Below, one piece after another: positions 42,763 to 50,335 of a stretch of 64,000 nt of DNA (positions within the stretch are counted from its first letter, which is position 1; each line of letters opens with the position of its first letter). The stretch is taken from the NCBI RefSeq assembly GCF_031628175.1, contig NZ_JAVLVT010000001.1, positions 434,001-498,000 of the forward strand. Direction: 5' to 3'. The position numbers and the translations under genes are program-made. Below the pieces are notes generated by a model that was not told where the DNA came from, did not search any database, and saw only the letters and a program-made list of their open reading frames with translations. The stretch comes from Lipingzhangella_A rawalii. GTDB taxonomy: Bacteria > Actinomycetota > Actinomycetes > Streptosporangiales > Streptosporangiaceae.

Positions 42763-42808
42763 CCCATCTGCCGGGCCTGCGATCCTGGTCGCAGGCCCGG
42801 CAGATGGG
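42763..42808. repeat. Perfect 20-bp hairpin in a divergent intergenic region
   Basis: CCCATCTGCCGGGCCTGCGA (42763-42782) is exactly complementary to 42789-42808 around the loop TCCTGG. It has terminator strength, yet it sits upstream of both flanking genes, 51 bp before the transporter start and 150 bp before the VOC start, not downstream of either. It may be an attenuator in the transporter leader or a leftover terminator of a lost gene. Confidence 0.6.
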
Positions 42809-42858
42809 CGGTGGCAGGTCCCGGGGAGGCGAGCCACCAGCACGATAGGAGGTCCAGG

Positions 42859-43848
42859 GTGTCTCTGGTCGAGCGATTCCAGAGCCTACTCGTGGCCGCA
42901 GCCGCGGCGGTCGGTCTCGCTGCGGGGCTCGTCTGGCCCACAGCGCAGGGTGCACAGCACGTGGTCCTGCCCATCCTGCTCGTCATGCTCACGGCCGTGT
43001 TCGTCCAACTGGAGGCGGGCCACATCCGTGAGGTGCGCCAGGCGCGTTCCCTCGTAGCCGCCAGCCTCCTGCTCAACTTCGCCCTCACCCCGCTGCTGGC
43101 CTGGAGTCTTGGTGTGGGGATGCTGGCAGATCACCCCGACCTGCGCATCGGGCTGCTGTTGTTGCTGGTGACGCCCTGCACCGACTGGTACCTGGTGTTC
43201 ACCGCGCTGGCCAGGGGCCACACCGCCATCGCCGCGGCACTGCTGCCGCTCAACCTGGGCCTACAGCTGGTGCTGCTTCCGCTGTACGTGCTGCTGCTGG
43301 GGGGCGAGGCCGCCATGGTGGATGGTGCGACGCTGCTGCGCTCGGTGCTGCTGGTGCTGGTGCTGCCCCTCGCTGTCGCCCTGGTGCTGCGGTGGCTGGC
43401 CTGCCGCTGGGGCGGGGACGCCTGGCGAGCTCAGGTACTGTCCCCGGCCGCGGGTCGAGTGGTCATTCCGCTGCTGTGCCTGGCTGTTCTGGCCATGTTC
43501 GCCGGACAGGCCCACGTTGTCGCGGTCCACGCCACCGAGATCCTCCTGTTGCTCGTACCACTGGCGGTGTTCTTCGTGGCCGCACCACTCGCGGCCAGCG
43601 CAACCGCAGCATCCCTACGACTGCCCGCGGACCACCGCGCCACCCTGACCATGACCGTCACCGCCCGAAACTCACCCGTCGCCCTGGCCATCGCGGTATC
43701 CGCCTTTCCGGATCGCCCCCTCATCGCGGTGGCACTGGTGGTGGGGCCATTGGTGGAACTGCCCGTGCTCACGTTCTTGAGCCAACTGGTGCGGGCGCCG
43801 ACACGGGCATCGACGTCACCGCCACACGGTCCCCCAGACTCCCGGTAG
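42859..43848 (+). CDS. BASS/ACR3-type transporter, possible arsenite exporter
   Basis: A 329-residue carrier with about ten helices of the bile-acid/arsenite transporter superfamily. TPCTDWYLVFTALARGHTAI, followed by AAALLPLNLGLQLVLLPLYV, resembles the ACR3 region with its conserved Cys. TARNSPVALAIAVSAFP is the unwound-helix motif of the superfamily. GTG 42859 has AGGAGG 6 bp upstream. An arsenite role is supported by the nearby ArsO-like gene but not proven; metabolite:sodium symport is the alternative. Confidence 0.75.
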   Translation: MSLVERFQSLLVAAAAAVGLAAGLVWPTAQGAQHVVLPILLVMLTAVFVQLEAGHIREVRQARSLVAASLLLNFALTPLLAWSLGVGMLADHPDLRIGLLLLLVTPCTDWYLVFTALARGHTAIAAALLPLNLGLQLVLLPLYVLLLGGEAAMVDGATLLRSVLLVLVLPLAVALVLRWLACRWGGDAWRAQVLSPAAGRVVIPLLCLAVLAMFAGQAHVVAVHATEILLLLVPLAVFFVAAPLAASATAASLRLPADHRATLTMTVTARNSPVALAIAVSAFPDRPLIAVALVVGPLVELPVLTFLSQLVRAPTRASTSPPHGPPDSR

Positions 43849-43915
43849 CGACCGGACGGGGCCGCCAGGTCGAGGCCCATCGAGATGGCGGCCCTGACTG
43901 GGGCACAATGCCGGA

Positions 43916-44365
43916 ATGGAGATTGTCGCCACCCTGGTGCGGACGGTGCATGTCCTCGTGGCCGCGCTGTGGCTGGGGGCCATGACCTACAGCCTGCTCG
44001 TAATCCAGCCACGGCTGCGCACACTCACCGGCGCGGACCCGCAGCGCCTGGAGGAAGCCCAACGCGTACTCGCTCAGGGCAATCGCTGGCCGGTGGCCGC
44101 ACTGATTACCGCGTTGTGGGCCAGCGGCCTGGCACTACTGATCGTTCCGGGCGCCGCGGCATCCATCGGCTGGGTCGTGGCGGTGAAGGTCGGGCTACTG
44201 GCGGGCGCGAGCGTGCTGTTCTGGTGGGTGTCCTGGCGGGGATGGCCGCGCCGGGTATTCGCACATCCCGAGGAACTGCCCGCGCTCCAACGTCGGTTCG
44301 GTCGTGTTGCGGTCGCAATGGCCACCCTGGTTGGAATCGCCTTCGTCCTGGCGGTCGTGGCCTGA
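43916..44365 (+). CDS. CopD-like small membrane protein
   Basis: A 149-residue protein with four hydrophobic segments (VRTVHVLVAALWLGAMTYSL; WPVAALITALWASGLALLIV; WVVAVKVGLLAGASVLFWWV; VAVAMATLVGIAFVLAVVA). The layout, with His12 in the first helix and a later polar loop, matches the CopD/DUF4149-like family, whose members may carry heme or copper. The function is uncertain. It lies 67 bp after the transporter gene and 78 bp before the ArsO-like gene, on the same strand. Confidence 0.7.
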   Translation: MEIVATLVRTVHVLVAALWLGAMTYSLLVIQPRLRTLTGADPQRLEEAQRVLAQGNRWPVAALITALWASGLALLIVPGAAASIGWVVAVKVGLLAGASVLFWWVSWRGWPRRVFAHPEELPALQRRFGRVAVAMATLVGIAFVLAVVA

Positions 44366-44443
44366 GGCCACCCGGGCATATCGGCGTTCCCCAGGACGCT
44401 GTGCCGCGTGGAAGGCGTCAGGACCGTGGCGAGGGGAAGGCGA

Positions 44444-45511
44444 ATGGACGTCGATGTTGCAGTGGTCGGTGCGGGACAGGCCGGACTGGCGGCGGGCTAT
44501 CACCTGCGCCGAACTGGGCTCGACTTCGTGCTGCTGGACGATCAGCCCCAGCCGGGCGGGGCCTGGCAGCACTACTGGGACTCGCTACGGCTCTTCTCGC
44601 CAGCGGCGCACAGCCCGCTGCCGGGCTGGTGGATGCCCGAGCAGCCCGGAGCAGAATTCCCCACGGCCAGGCATGTGGTCGACTATCTAAGCGCCTACGA
44701 GCAGCGCTACCAGCTCCCCATCTACCGGCCGGTGCGAGTGGCGACGGTGCACGAGCGTGGGCCGCGCCTCGAGTTGACCACCGACCAGGGGCTGTGGCGC
44801 ACCCGCGCGGTGATCAGCGCGACCGGAACCTGGAGCCATCCCCACGTGCCCCGCTATCCAGGGGGTGACACTTACCAGGGGCGTCAGCTACACACGGTGC
44901 ACTACCGCAGCGGACACGAGTTCGAGGGACAGCGTGTGGTCATCGTCGGGGGCGGCAACTCTGCGGCACAGATCCTCGCCGAGGTGTCCCAGTATGCTGA
45001 GACGCTGTGGGTGGCGCGCCGGGAACCGCGCTTCATGCCGGACGACATCGACGGGCGCGTGTTGTTCGACGTCGCCACCCGGAGCATGGCCACCCGCGCG
45101 CAGGGAATGGACGACACCGTTGACGTATCCCGCCTCGGCGATATCGTCATGGTGCCGTCGGTGCGTGCGGCACGTTCCCGCGGCGTCCTCAAAGCCCACC
45201 CCATGTTCGAGGCGTTGACCAGCACTGGGGTGGTGTGGGGCCAGGGGCGCGAGCAGTGGGCGTGCGACGCGGTGATCTGGTGTACCGGATTCCGGCCGGC
45301 ATTGGGGCATCTCGCCGGGATGGACCTGTTCGACGTGTCGGGGCACATTCCCACCACCGGGACGCGCGCGCACCACGATCCGCGGGTCCATCTGCTCGGC
45401 TACGGAGACTGGACCGGCCGGGCCTCGTCCACGATCATCGGCGCAGGTCGTACCGCGAAAGCAGCGGTGCGCGAACTCGCCGAGCGTGTGGGCCCGCCAC
45501 GGTATCCGTGA
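44444..45511 (+). CDS. ArsO-like flavin-containing monooxygenase
   Basis: A 355-residue FAD/NADPH oxidoreductase. The first dinucleotide motif is VAVVGAGQAGLAAGYHLRRT, and the second is VVIVGGGNSAAQILAEVSQY. The stretch GGAWQHYWDSLRLFSPAAHS then LPGWWMP is characteristic of the ArsO subfamily, often found in arsenic resistance operons. ATHxxG-type motifs appear as WCTGFRPALGHLAG. GAGGGGAAGG lies just upstream of the ATG. The reaction is unproven; oxidation of arsenite or of an organic substrate has been considered for the family. Confidence 0.82.
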   Translation: MDVDVAVVGAGQAGLAAGYHLRRTGLDFVLLDDQPQPGGAWQHYWDSLRLFSPAAHSPLPGWWMPEQPGAEFPTARHVVDYLSAYEQRYQLPIYRPVRVATVHERGPRLELTTDQGLWRTRAVISATGTWSHPHVPRYPGGDTYQGRQLHTVHYRSGHEFEGQRVVIVGGGNSAAQILAEVSQYAETLWVARREPRFMPDDIDGRVLFDVATRSMATRAQGMDDTVDVSRLGDIVMVPSVRAARSRGVLKAHPMFEALTSTGVVWGQGREQWACDAVIWCTGFRPALGHLAGMDLFDVSGHIPTTGTRAHHDPRVHLLGYGDWTGRASSTIIGAGRTAKAAVRELAERVGPPRYP

Positions 45512-45577
45512 TGAATCTACCTTCCTCCACGATAAATCCGTTGCTGCGGCGGGAGCCGCCCAGCAGAGTGCTCCAGT

Positions 45578-46312
45578 ATGGACAGTCTGATCTATCTCGA
45601 TTCCAGCGTCGCCCGGTGGTACGACTGGTTCAATACCTCCCGTGGCGACACGGACTTCTACCTGAACCTGGTCATGTCTGCGGACTCCGTGCTCGACATT
45701 GGCTGCGGGACCGGAGTCATCTTGCGCGAAGCCCGCGCTGCGGGACATACCGGTCGGCTGTGTGGGATCGATCCGGCTCCGGCGATGCTGGACATTGCGC
45801 GTCGGCGCACCGACATCGAGTGGACACTGGGCGATGCGGCCTCGATCACCTGGCGGGACGCGTTCGACCTCGTGATCATGACTGGGCACGCGTTCCAGGA
45901 GTTGGACACCGACACGGCGGTGCATACGGCGCTGACCCGAATGGGAGGCGCGCTGCGTCCCGGAGGTCGGGTGGCGTTTGAAACCCGCAACCCCCAGGCA
46001 CGAGCATGGCAGCGCTGGACGCCGGAGCATGCCCGCACGGTCACGAGGCCGGACGGGACCTGGGCTCGGATGGAGCACCAGGTCCAGAGATGGGACGGTG
46101 ACTGTGTGGAGTTCACCCACACGTTCACGGGATCGGACTGGGACCATTGCCAGGTCAGCCGTAGTCGGCTGCGGTTTCTCGATGTCAGGGCCGTGGACCA
46201 CTGGGTTTCCGCATCCGGGATGACGGTCGACCAGCGGTACGGGGACTGGGACCGTTCCCCGCTGGTGGAGCACAGCCCGGAGATCATCACTGTGGCCCGC
46301 AAACGCTACTGA
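45578..46312 (+). CDS. Class I SAM-dependent methyltransferase
   Basis: A 244-residue methyltransferase. Motif I is VLDIGCGTGVILREARAAGH, followed by the acidic motif II (LCGIDPAPAMLDIARRR) and a GGRVAFETRNP motif. It lacks the three conserved Cys of ArsM arsenite methyltransferases, so it is not ArsM. It resembles small-molecule methyltransferases of unknown target. It follows the ArsO-like gene by 66 bp. Confidence 0.82.
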   Translation: MDSLIYLDSSVARWYDWFNTSRGDTDFYLNLVMSADSVLDIGCGTGVILREARAAGHTGRLCGIDPAPAMLDIARRRTDIEWTLGDAASITWRDAFDLVIMTGHAFQELDTDTAVHTALTRMGGALRPGGRVAFETRNPQARAWQRWTPEHARTVTRPDGTWARMEHQVQRWDGDCVEFTHTFTGSDWDHCQVSRSRLRFLDVRAVDHWVSASGMTVDQRYGDWDRSPLVEHSPEIITVARKRY

Positions 46313-46836
46313 GGTTTTCGTTGGTTGGTTGCAGGGCGGGGGGTGCGGATGTGGGCGATGCTGGTCTGGGTGGCGTGGGCGGTGTCGGCGAGGTGCTCCC
46401 CGGTGAGGTTGGCCAGCTCGCGCGTCCTCAGGCTGGCCCCCAGTTTCGCCATGGGGGTGAGTTCGGGGCGTAGGCGGGCCAGCGTTCCTGGTCGGCGAGC
46501 CCGTCGCGCAGGGCGCGGCTGCGGCCGAGTCAACGGCGACACAGGCTCAGCGGAATTTCCAGTACACCACGTTCACATCCGGAGCGATGAATACCTCCCT
46601 CGAAGGGCACAAAATATCCCAGGTCGGATGGCGTGCACCAAACCGACGTAGGGTCATCACCGCTGATCAGTGATCCGCCTGACACACAAGTCCACCATCT
46701 GTTAATTAAGTCGAAGCGGATTCAATTAATAATAAGCTATCGTGACTTATGCTCATTTTCTTTAGAAGACAATCTTCGTCTTATGTATTCTTTCGGGTTT
46801 TATTTTAGCAGTTTTTGTGTTTTTCTGTAAAGTGAC
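46313..46836. other. Gene-free interval with a very AT-rich tail
   Basis: The left half (46313-46560) is GC-rich and holds only a basic 78-codon minus-strand frame without recognisable similarity. From about 46680 to 46835 the GC falls to roughly one third, with TTAATTAA, AATTAATAATAA and long T tracts. A short hairpin AAGAC-N7-GTCTT lies at 46768-46785. It sits at the 3' end of the arginyl-tRNA synthetase-like gene. This base composition is foreign to the genome and marks an acquisition boundary. Confidence 0.6.
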
Positions 46837-48501
46837 TCACATGCGGTCGGGAACCTTGATCCCAAGGACTCCAAGGCCGTGTTCGAGGATGGCATGGACG
46901 CGTTCGACGAGGAAAAGCAAGCGGTCGTCGGCGGCATTGTCGGTGATGACCTTCTCGCTGGCGTAGAGTTTGTTGAAGGCTTTGGACAGTCGGGTGAGGT
47001 AGTCGCAGACGACATTGGGTTGCAGTCGGGCCGCGCTTTCCAGGAACGCACGTTCGTACTGGTCGGCTACGAGTGTGACGTCCCACATGGCATCAGATAC
47101 GTCTTCCGTGATGGCTCGCCGTTCAACCCCTGAGGCTTTTTCGCGAATCGAGGCGCAGCGCACGGCCGTGTATTGCAGGTAGGGGCCGGTCGCTCCTTCG
47201 AAACGTACAGCGTCGGCCAGGTCGAAGGTGATGGTGCTGGAGGGAGAGTTTCGCAACAGGGCGAAACGCACTGCCGCCGTAGCGACGTCTTCGGCAATGC
47301 CGTCAATCTCGACTGTTTCCAGATTGGGGTTGGCATTGGCCACACGCTCACGAGCGAGCTGGCGAGCTTGGTCTATGAACTCGCTGAGCAGAACAACGCT
47401 GCCCTGACGGGTGGACATCTTTCCGTCTTTGAGCGCGACATAGGAGTAAAACACCGATTCGGGTGTCTGTTCTCCAAGCGAGCCGATCACGAGGTCCAAC
47501 TGTTCCATGTACAGCTTGTGGTCTTCGCCAAGGACGACGATATTGCGCCCTTCGTTCGCGGCGCGGGCCTTACGCAGGTTGTAGGCCAGATCTCGCAATA
47601 CATACATGGAGCTGCCATTGGCGCGGCGAAGGACCAGATACCGGCCTTCCTCCCGATCGAACCCAAGGCTGGTGAGATCGATAACAACGCGGCCGTGCTC
47701 ATCCTTGTGCGTCAGGTTCTTCTCGCTGAGATGTTCTTCGATCTCGCCGAGCTCAGCGCTGTTCAGCAGATCAGTTTCGAAGTCGAAATCGTCGAAGGTG
47801 ATGCCAAGCTGATTGAGAATGGCAAGCTGGCCTTGAAGGGAGTGCCGCGCAATCTCGCGCAATGCGTCTAGCGTGGCCGTATCACCTGCTTCGGCTTTGG
47901 CGAGCAGTGACAGGGCTTGTTCTCCGATCGCGGGGTCGTCCTTGGCCTGGGCGTTGATACGCACGTAGACGTCAAGGATGTCGGCAAAGTCCACCGAGTG
48001 CACACCGTCGGGTCCCAGGGCAACCAGAAGCAAGGCGATCTGGCGGCCGAAGTCGTTCACGTAGTAGTGACTGGTCAGCTCCGCACCCAATGCACGCAGG
48101 GTGCGGGCGATGGTGTCGCCCAGGATGGCGTTGCGTGAACGGCCCACGTGCGGAGCGGCATTGGGGTTGATACTGGTGTGTTCCAGGAGTACCGGCATGC
48201 CGCGCATGCCGGCCTGGTCGATGTCGAGCACGGTGCTCGCGCGCAGTGCCTCGACGTAGTCGGCCCGGTTCAGGCGGATGTTGAGGAACTTACCCACGTA
48301 ATGAACGTCGGCCACGTAGGGCAGGTCTGCCAGCGCATCTTTGATGGTCTCGGAGGTGTGTCGGTCCAGCAGCGAGGAGTCCAGTGCGTGGAAGGCGAAG
48401 CCAATATCGCCATGGACTGCGGTTCGTCCGCTGTTGTAGCGCGCCTCCACACGGGTTCCGAGCAGGCTGGCTATGCGTGACTCAACTTCGCTGATCAGCA
48501 T
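46837..48501 (-). CDS. Arginyl-tRNA synthetase paralogue, archaeal type, with altered HIGH motif
   Basis: A 554-residue class I synthetase that would charge tRNA-Arg. The ATP-site region is INPNAAPHVGRSRNAILGD; the usual HIGH is H118-V-G-R121 with Arg in place of the second His. KMSKS is K361-M-S-T-R365. YYVNDFGRQIALLL and YSYVALKDGKMSTRQGSVVL match archaeal-type ArgRS more than the usual bacterial form. The C-terminal anticodon domain (VRFEGATGPYLQYTAVRCAS) is complete. GC and codon use are lower than in neighbours, suggesting transfer. It is divergent from a peptide/oxygenase operon, so it is probably a specialised paralogue: a supplier of Arg-tRNA, a self-resistance copy or a repurposed ligase. 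Confidence 0.88.
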   Translation of the reverse strand: MLISEVESRIASLLGTRVEARYNSGRTAVHGDIGFAFHALDSSLLDRHTSETIKDALADLPYVADVHYVGKFLNIRLNRADYVEALRASTVLDIDQAGMRGMPVLLEHTSINPNAAPHVGRSRNAILGDTIARTLRALGAELTSHYYVNDFGRQIALLLVALGPDGVHSVDFADILDVYVRINAQAKDDPAIGEQALSLLAKAEAGDTATLDALREIARHSLQGQLAILNQLGITFDDFDFETDLLNSAELGEIEEHLSEKNLTHKDEHGRVVIDLTSLGFDREEGRYLVLRRANGSSMYVLRDLAYNLRKARAANEGRNIVVLGEDHKLYMEQLDLVIGSLGEQTPESVFYSYVALKDGKMSTRQGSVVLLSEFIDQARQLARERVANANPNLETVEIDGIAEDVATAAVRFALLRNSPSSTITFDLADAVRFEGATGPYLQYTAVRCASIREKASGVERRAITEDVSDAMWDVTLVADQYERAFLESAARLQPNVVCDYLTRLSKAFNKLYASEKVITDNAADDRLLFLVERVHAILEHGLGVLGIKVPDRM

Positions 48502-48797
48502 GTCTACTTTCTCATCCCACGCTTTGCGGTGGCCGACTCTTGTGCGTTCGCCAGGCAGGTGTGTCTAGCGAAGCGGTATTGGACACACCCACAGCCCGGG
48601 GATCAACAACGAAGGAACAGTGGATACGCCGAGGCTGTGGGACGGTGTCAGTGTAATGGTCTGCCCCCATGCCTTGTGTCGGAGCGATCGCATGGGCCTG
48701 ACCAGCCGTGTCGCTACGTTCGGCGAACATGCCCTTGCCTTACGTATATACCGCGTTTTACGTTTAAGTGGCAATGTCGGCACGAGGAAGGCCGGAG
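48502..48797. promoter_or_regulatory. Divergent promoter region of the synthetase and peptide operons
   Basis: A 296-bp space with no gene. It holds a separated inverted repeat CCCACAGCC (48588-48596) / GGCTGTGGG (48633-48641), and near the peptide gene an AT-richer stretch with TTACGT repeated (48736-48764), including TTTACGTTTA. That ten-mer is also in the operator of the XRE gene at 19004-19027. These are likely control elements for both directions. Confidence 0.45.
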
Positions 48798-48959
48798 ATG
48801 ACTGTCCCCTACGAGCAGTTGCACGGCGTCGAGGACATCCCTGAGACTCGCGATGAATCCACCGACCGTATCGAGGAAGCAGCGACCGCGCTGGCCACAG
48901 CGCGCTATGAGGATGCCCAGGGAACCACGAGCATCTACCCCCGCTTCACCGATTGCTGA
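48798..48959 (+). CDS. 53-residue candidate precursor peptide with C-terminal Cys
   Basis: A small acidic peptide: MTVPYEQLHGVEDIPETRDE at the start, a helical Ala/Glu-rich middle (STDRIEEAATALATARYEDA) and the tail QGTTSIYPRFTDC. The single Cys is the last residue. GAGGAAG lies 7 bp before ATG 48798, which sets this start over an upstream in-frame GTG. The next gene begins inside its last codons, so translation is coupled. A leader-like helix plus a short polar tail with a unique reactive residue is what RiPP precursors look like. A small protein partner of the downstream enzymes is the alternative. I know no family for it. Confidence 0.65.
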   Translation: MTVPYEQLHGVEDIPETRDESTDRIEEAATALATARYEDAQGTTSIYPRFTDC

Positions 48960-50335
48960 ACACCTCGCCACCTGTCTGGCTCGGGCTTGCTGAGAAGTTC
49001 GTGCGCGCTGGGTGCTGTCACGAGGACATCACCCAGCCGCTACACCAGCGAATCCGTCGTGCAGTCGATCCTGCTGAGGACCATTGGACGCAGACCTACT
49101 GGTGGGGGGAACGTCCCGACGCCGATGCTCCGCTGACCGCGTGGGTTCCCTTCTTCGCACTGCACCGCATGCGATCCGGATACCGACCGGCAACGCATTC
49201 GGTCGCGTTGCAGCGTTCGGTCAGTCGCACCTTCCGCCGTGAAGCACTGCTCTGCCGCCAACCTGGCCTACCAGCCGGGGAGGCTACCTCGACCGCTGAG
49301 GACGTGTACCAGGTACGCGGAGCCGTCCGCGAAGCCGTCACGACGTGGCCTGATGGGCAGGCAGCTCGGCTTGTCGGACGTCTCGGGTTGCACGAGCAGG
49401 CATGGGGCCAGATCCGCCGTGTTCCCCTGCACAGCGGAAACGAACTGGTCATGGGAACGCTGCTGGACCAGGTCGCGATCAGTCACTACCTGGTCGCATC
49501 CTCAACCAGCACACCTTTCCTTGATGCCATCGGCGCGCTGGCCCACCGTCTGGACCAGCATCCCTCCGCCGTGCCGCCCGAACAAGTCCGTCCCGCCGCG
49601 CTTGGCGCTGTCAAAGCCACTGTCCACTACGGCACCAGCAACGATGCCGCATCGTGTGCGTGGTGGGCTGGCCACGCCACAGAGCTGGGTCGTCGCTACG
49701 ACGGCCCGGAGTTTGAAGCGCTGCTGTTGCACACACGGATCGACCGAGCCAAGGCGTTCCTGCCTCACCTCCACGGTCGTCTCGACTCCCTTATATCGGC
49801 AGCCAGGGCATTACTGGATGATGCCGCCAGGCTTACCGCCCTAGCCGACGGTCCCGACGAGGTACTGATGGCACGCGAGAACCGGTTGGCGGTCTACGAA
49901 ACCACCTCGCGCATGTTCGAGGGCACCGGCGACGACACTACCGCGCACCAGGTTCTCGAAACGGCTGCCGACCAGGTCGATCCTGCCGACCCCAAGATTC
50001 GCCTTCACCTGGGCGATTTCCACCACAGGAGAGGCGAGACGCAACGCGCACTGGTTCACTTCATCGCCGCTGGCGCGCTGGACGCCCCCTATTCGCGTAT
50101 CGGGTGGTACCGCGCGGGCTTCCTTCTGCAAAACCAGCAGCGACACCACGATGCGATCGGCGCCTACCTTCTCTCACTGTCTTACTGGCCCGAAGGTACC
50201 TCGGCACACGCCGGGATCGTGCGATCAGCACGCCGCATCGGCCTGCCCGAGGATGACTACCGCTTCGCGCGGACTGCCCTGGAACGCACGATTGCCGCCC
50301 CCGAATCAGAACGCCAAGGAGCGCCCCGTGGATGA
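48953..50335 (+). CDS. TPR-like helical protein of unknown family
   Basis: A 460-residue soluble protein. The C-terminal third shows TPR-like helix pairs (IRLHLGDFHHRRGETQRALV; RIGWYRAGFLLQNQQRHHDA; IGAYLLSLSYWPEGTSAHAG). The N-terminal 300 residues are helical with many His and Trp (DHWTQTYWWGERPDADAPLT), and I see no catalytic motif. The frame opens at TTG 48953, overlapping the peptide stop; GTG 49001 is another possible start. The stop overlaps the oxygenase gene by 8 bp. Position between peptide and oxygenase suggests a scaffold or peptide-binding partner. Confidence 0.65.
   Translation: MLNTSPPVWLGLAEKFVRAGCCHEDITQPLHQRIRRAVDPAEDHWTQTYWWGERPDADAPLTAWVPFFALHRMRSGYRPATHSVALQRSVSRTFRREALLCRQPGLPAGEATSTAEDVYQVRGAVREAVTTWPDGQAARLVGRLGLHEQAWGQIRRVPLHSGNELVMGTLLDQVAISHYLVASSTSTPFLDAIGALAHRLDQHPSAVPPEQVRPAALGAVKATVHYGTSNDAASCAWWAGHATELGRRYDGPEFEALLLHTRIDRAKAFLPHLHGRLDSLISAARALLDDAARLTALADGPDEVLMARENRLAVYETTSRMFEGTGDDTTAHQVLETAADQVDPADPKIRLHLGDFHHRRGETQRALVHFIAAGALDAPYSRIGWYRAGFLLQNQQRHHDAIGAYLLSLSYWPEGTSAHAGIVRSARRIGLPEDDYRFARTALERTIAAPESERQGAPRG

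Noticed and set aside
45578..46312. ArsM arsenite methyltransferase identity for the methyltransferase beside the ArsO-like gene
   Set aside because: The conserved arsenic-binding Cys residues of ArsM are absent; only a generic class I fold is supported.
46306..46542. 78-codon basic minus-strand frame after the methyltransferase
   Set aside because: It overlaps the methyltransferase end, has no start signal and matches no family; it could be debris but cannot be supported.
46633..46830. 65-codon frame in the AT-rich island ending in a hydrophobic peptide
   Set aside because: It has no ribosome-binding site, an atypical composition and no similarity; the Phe-rich end is expected from T-rich DNA.
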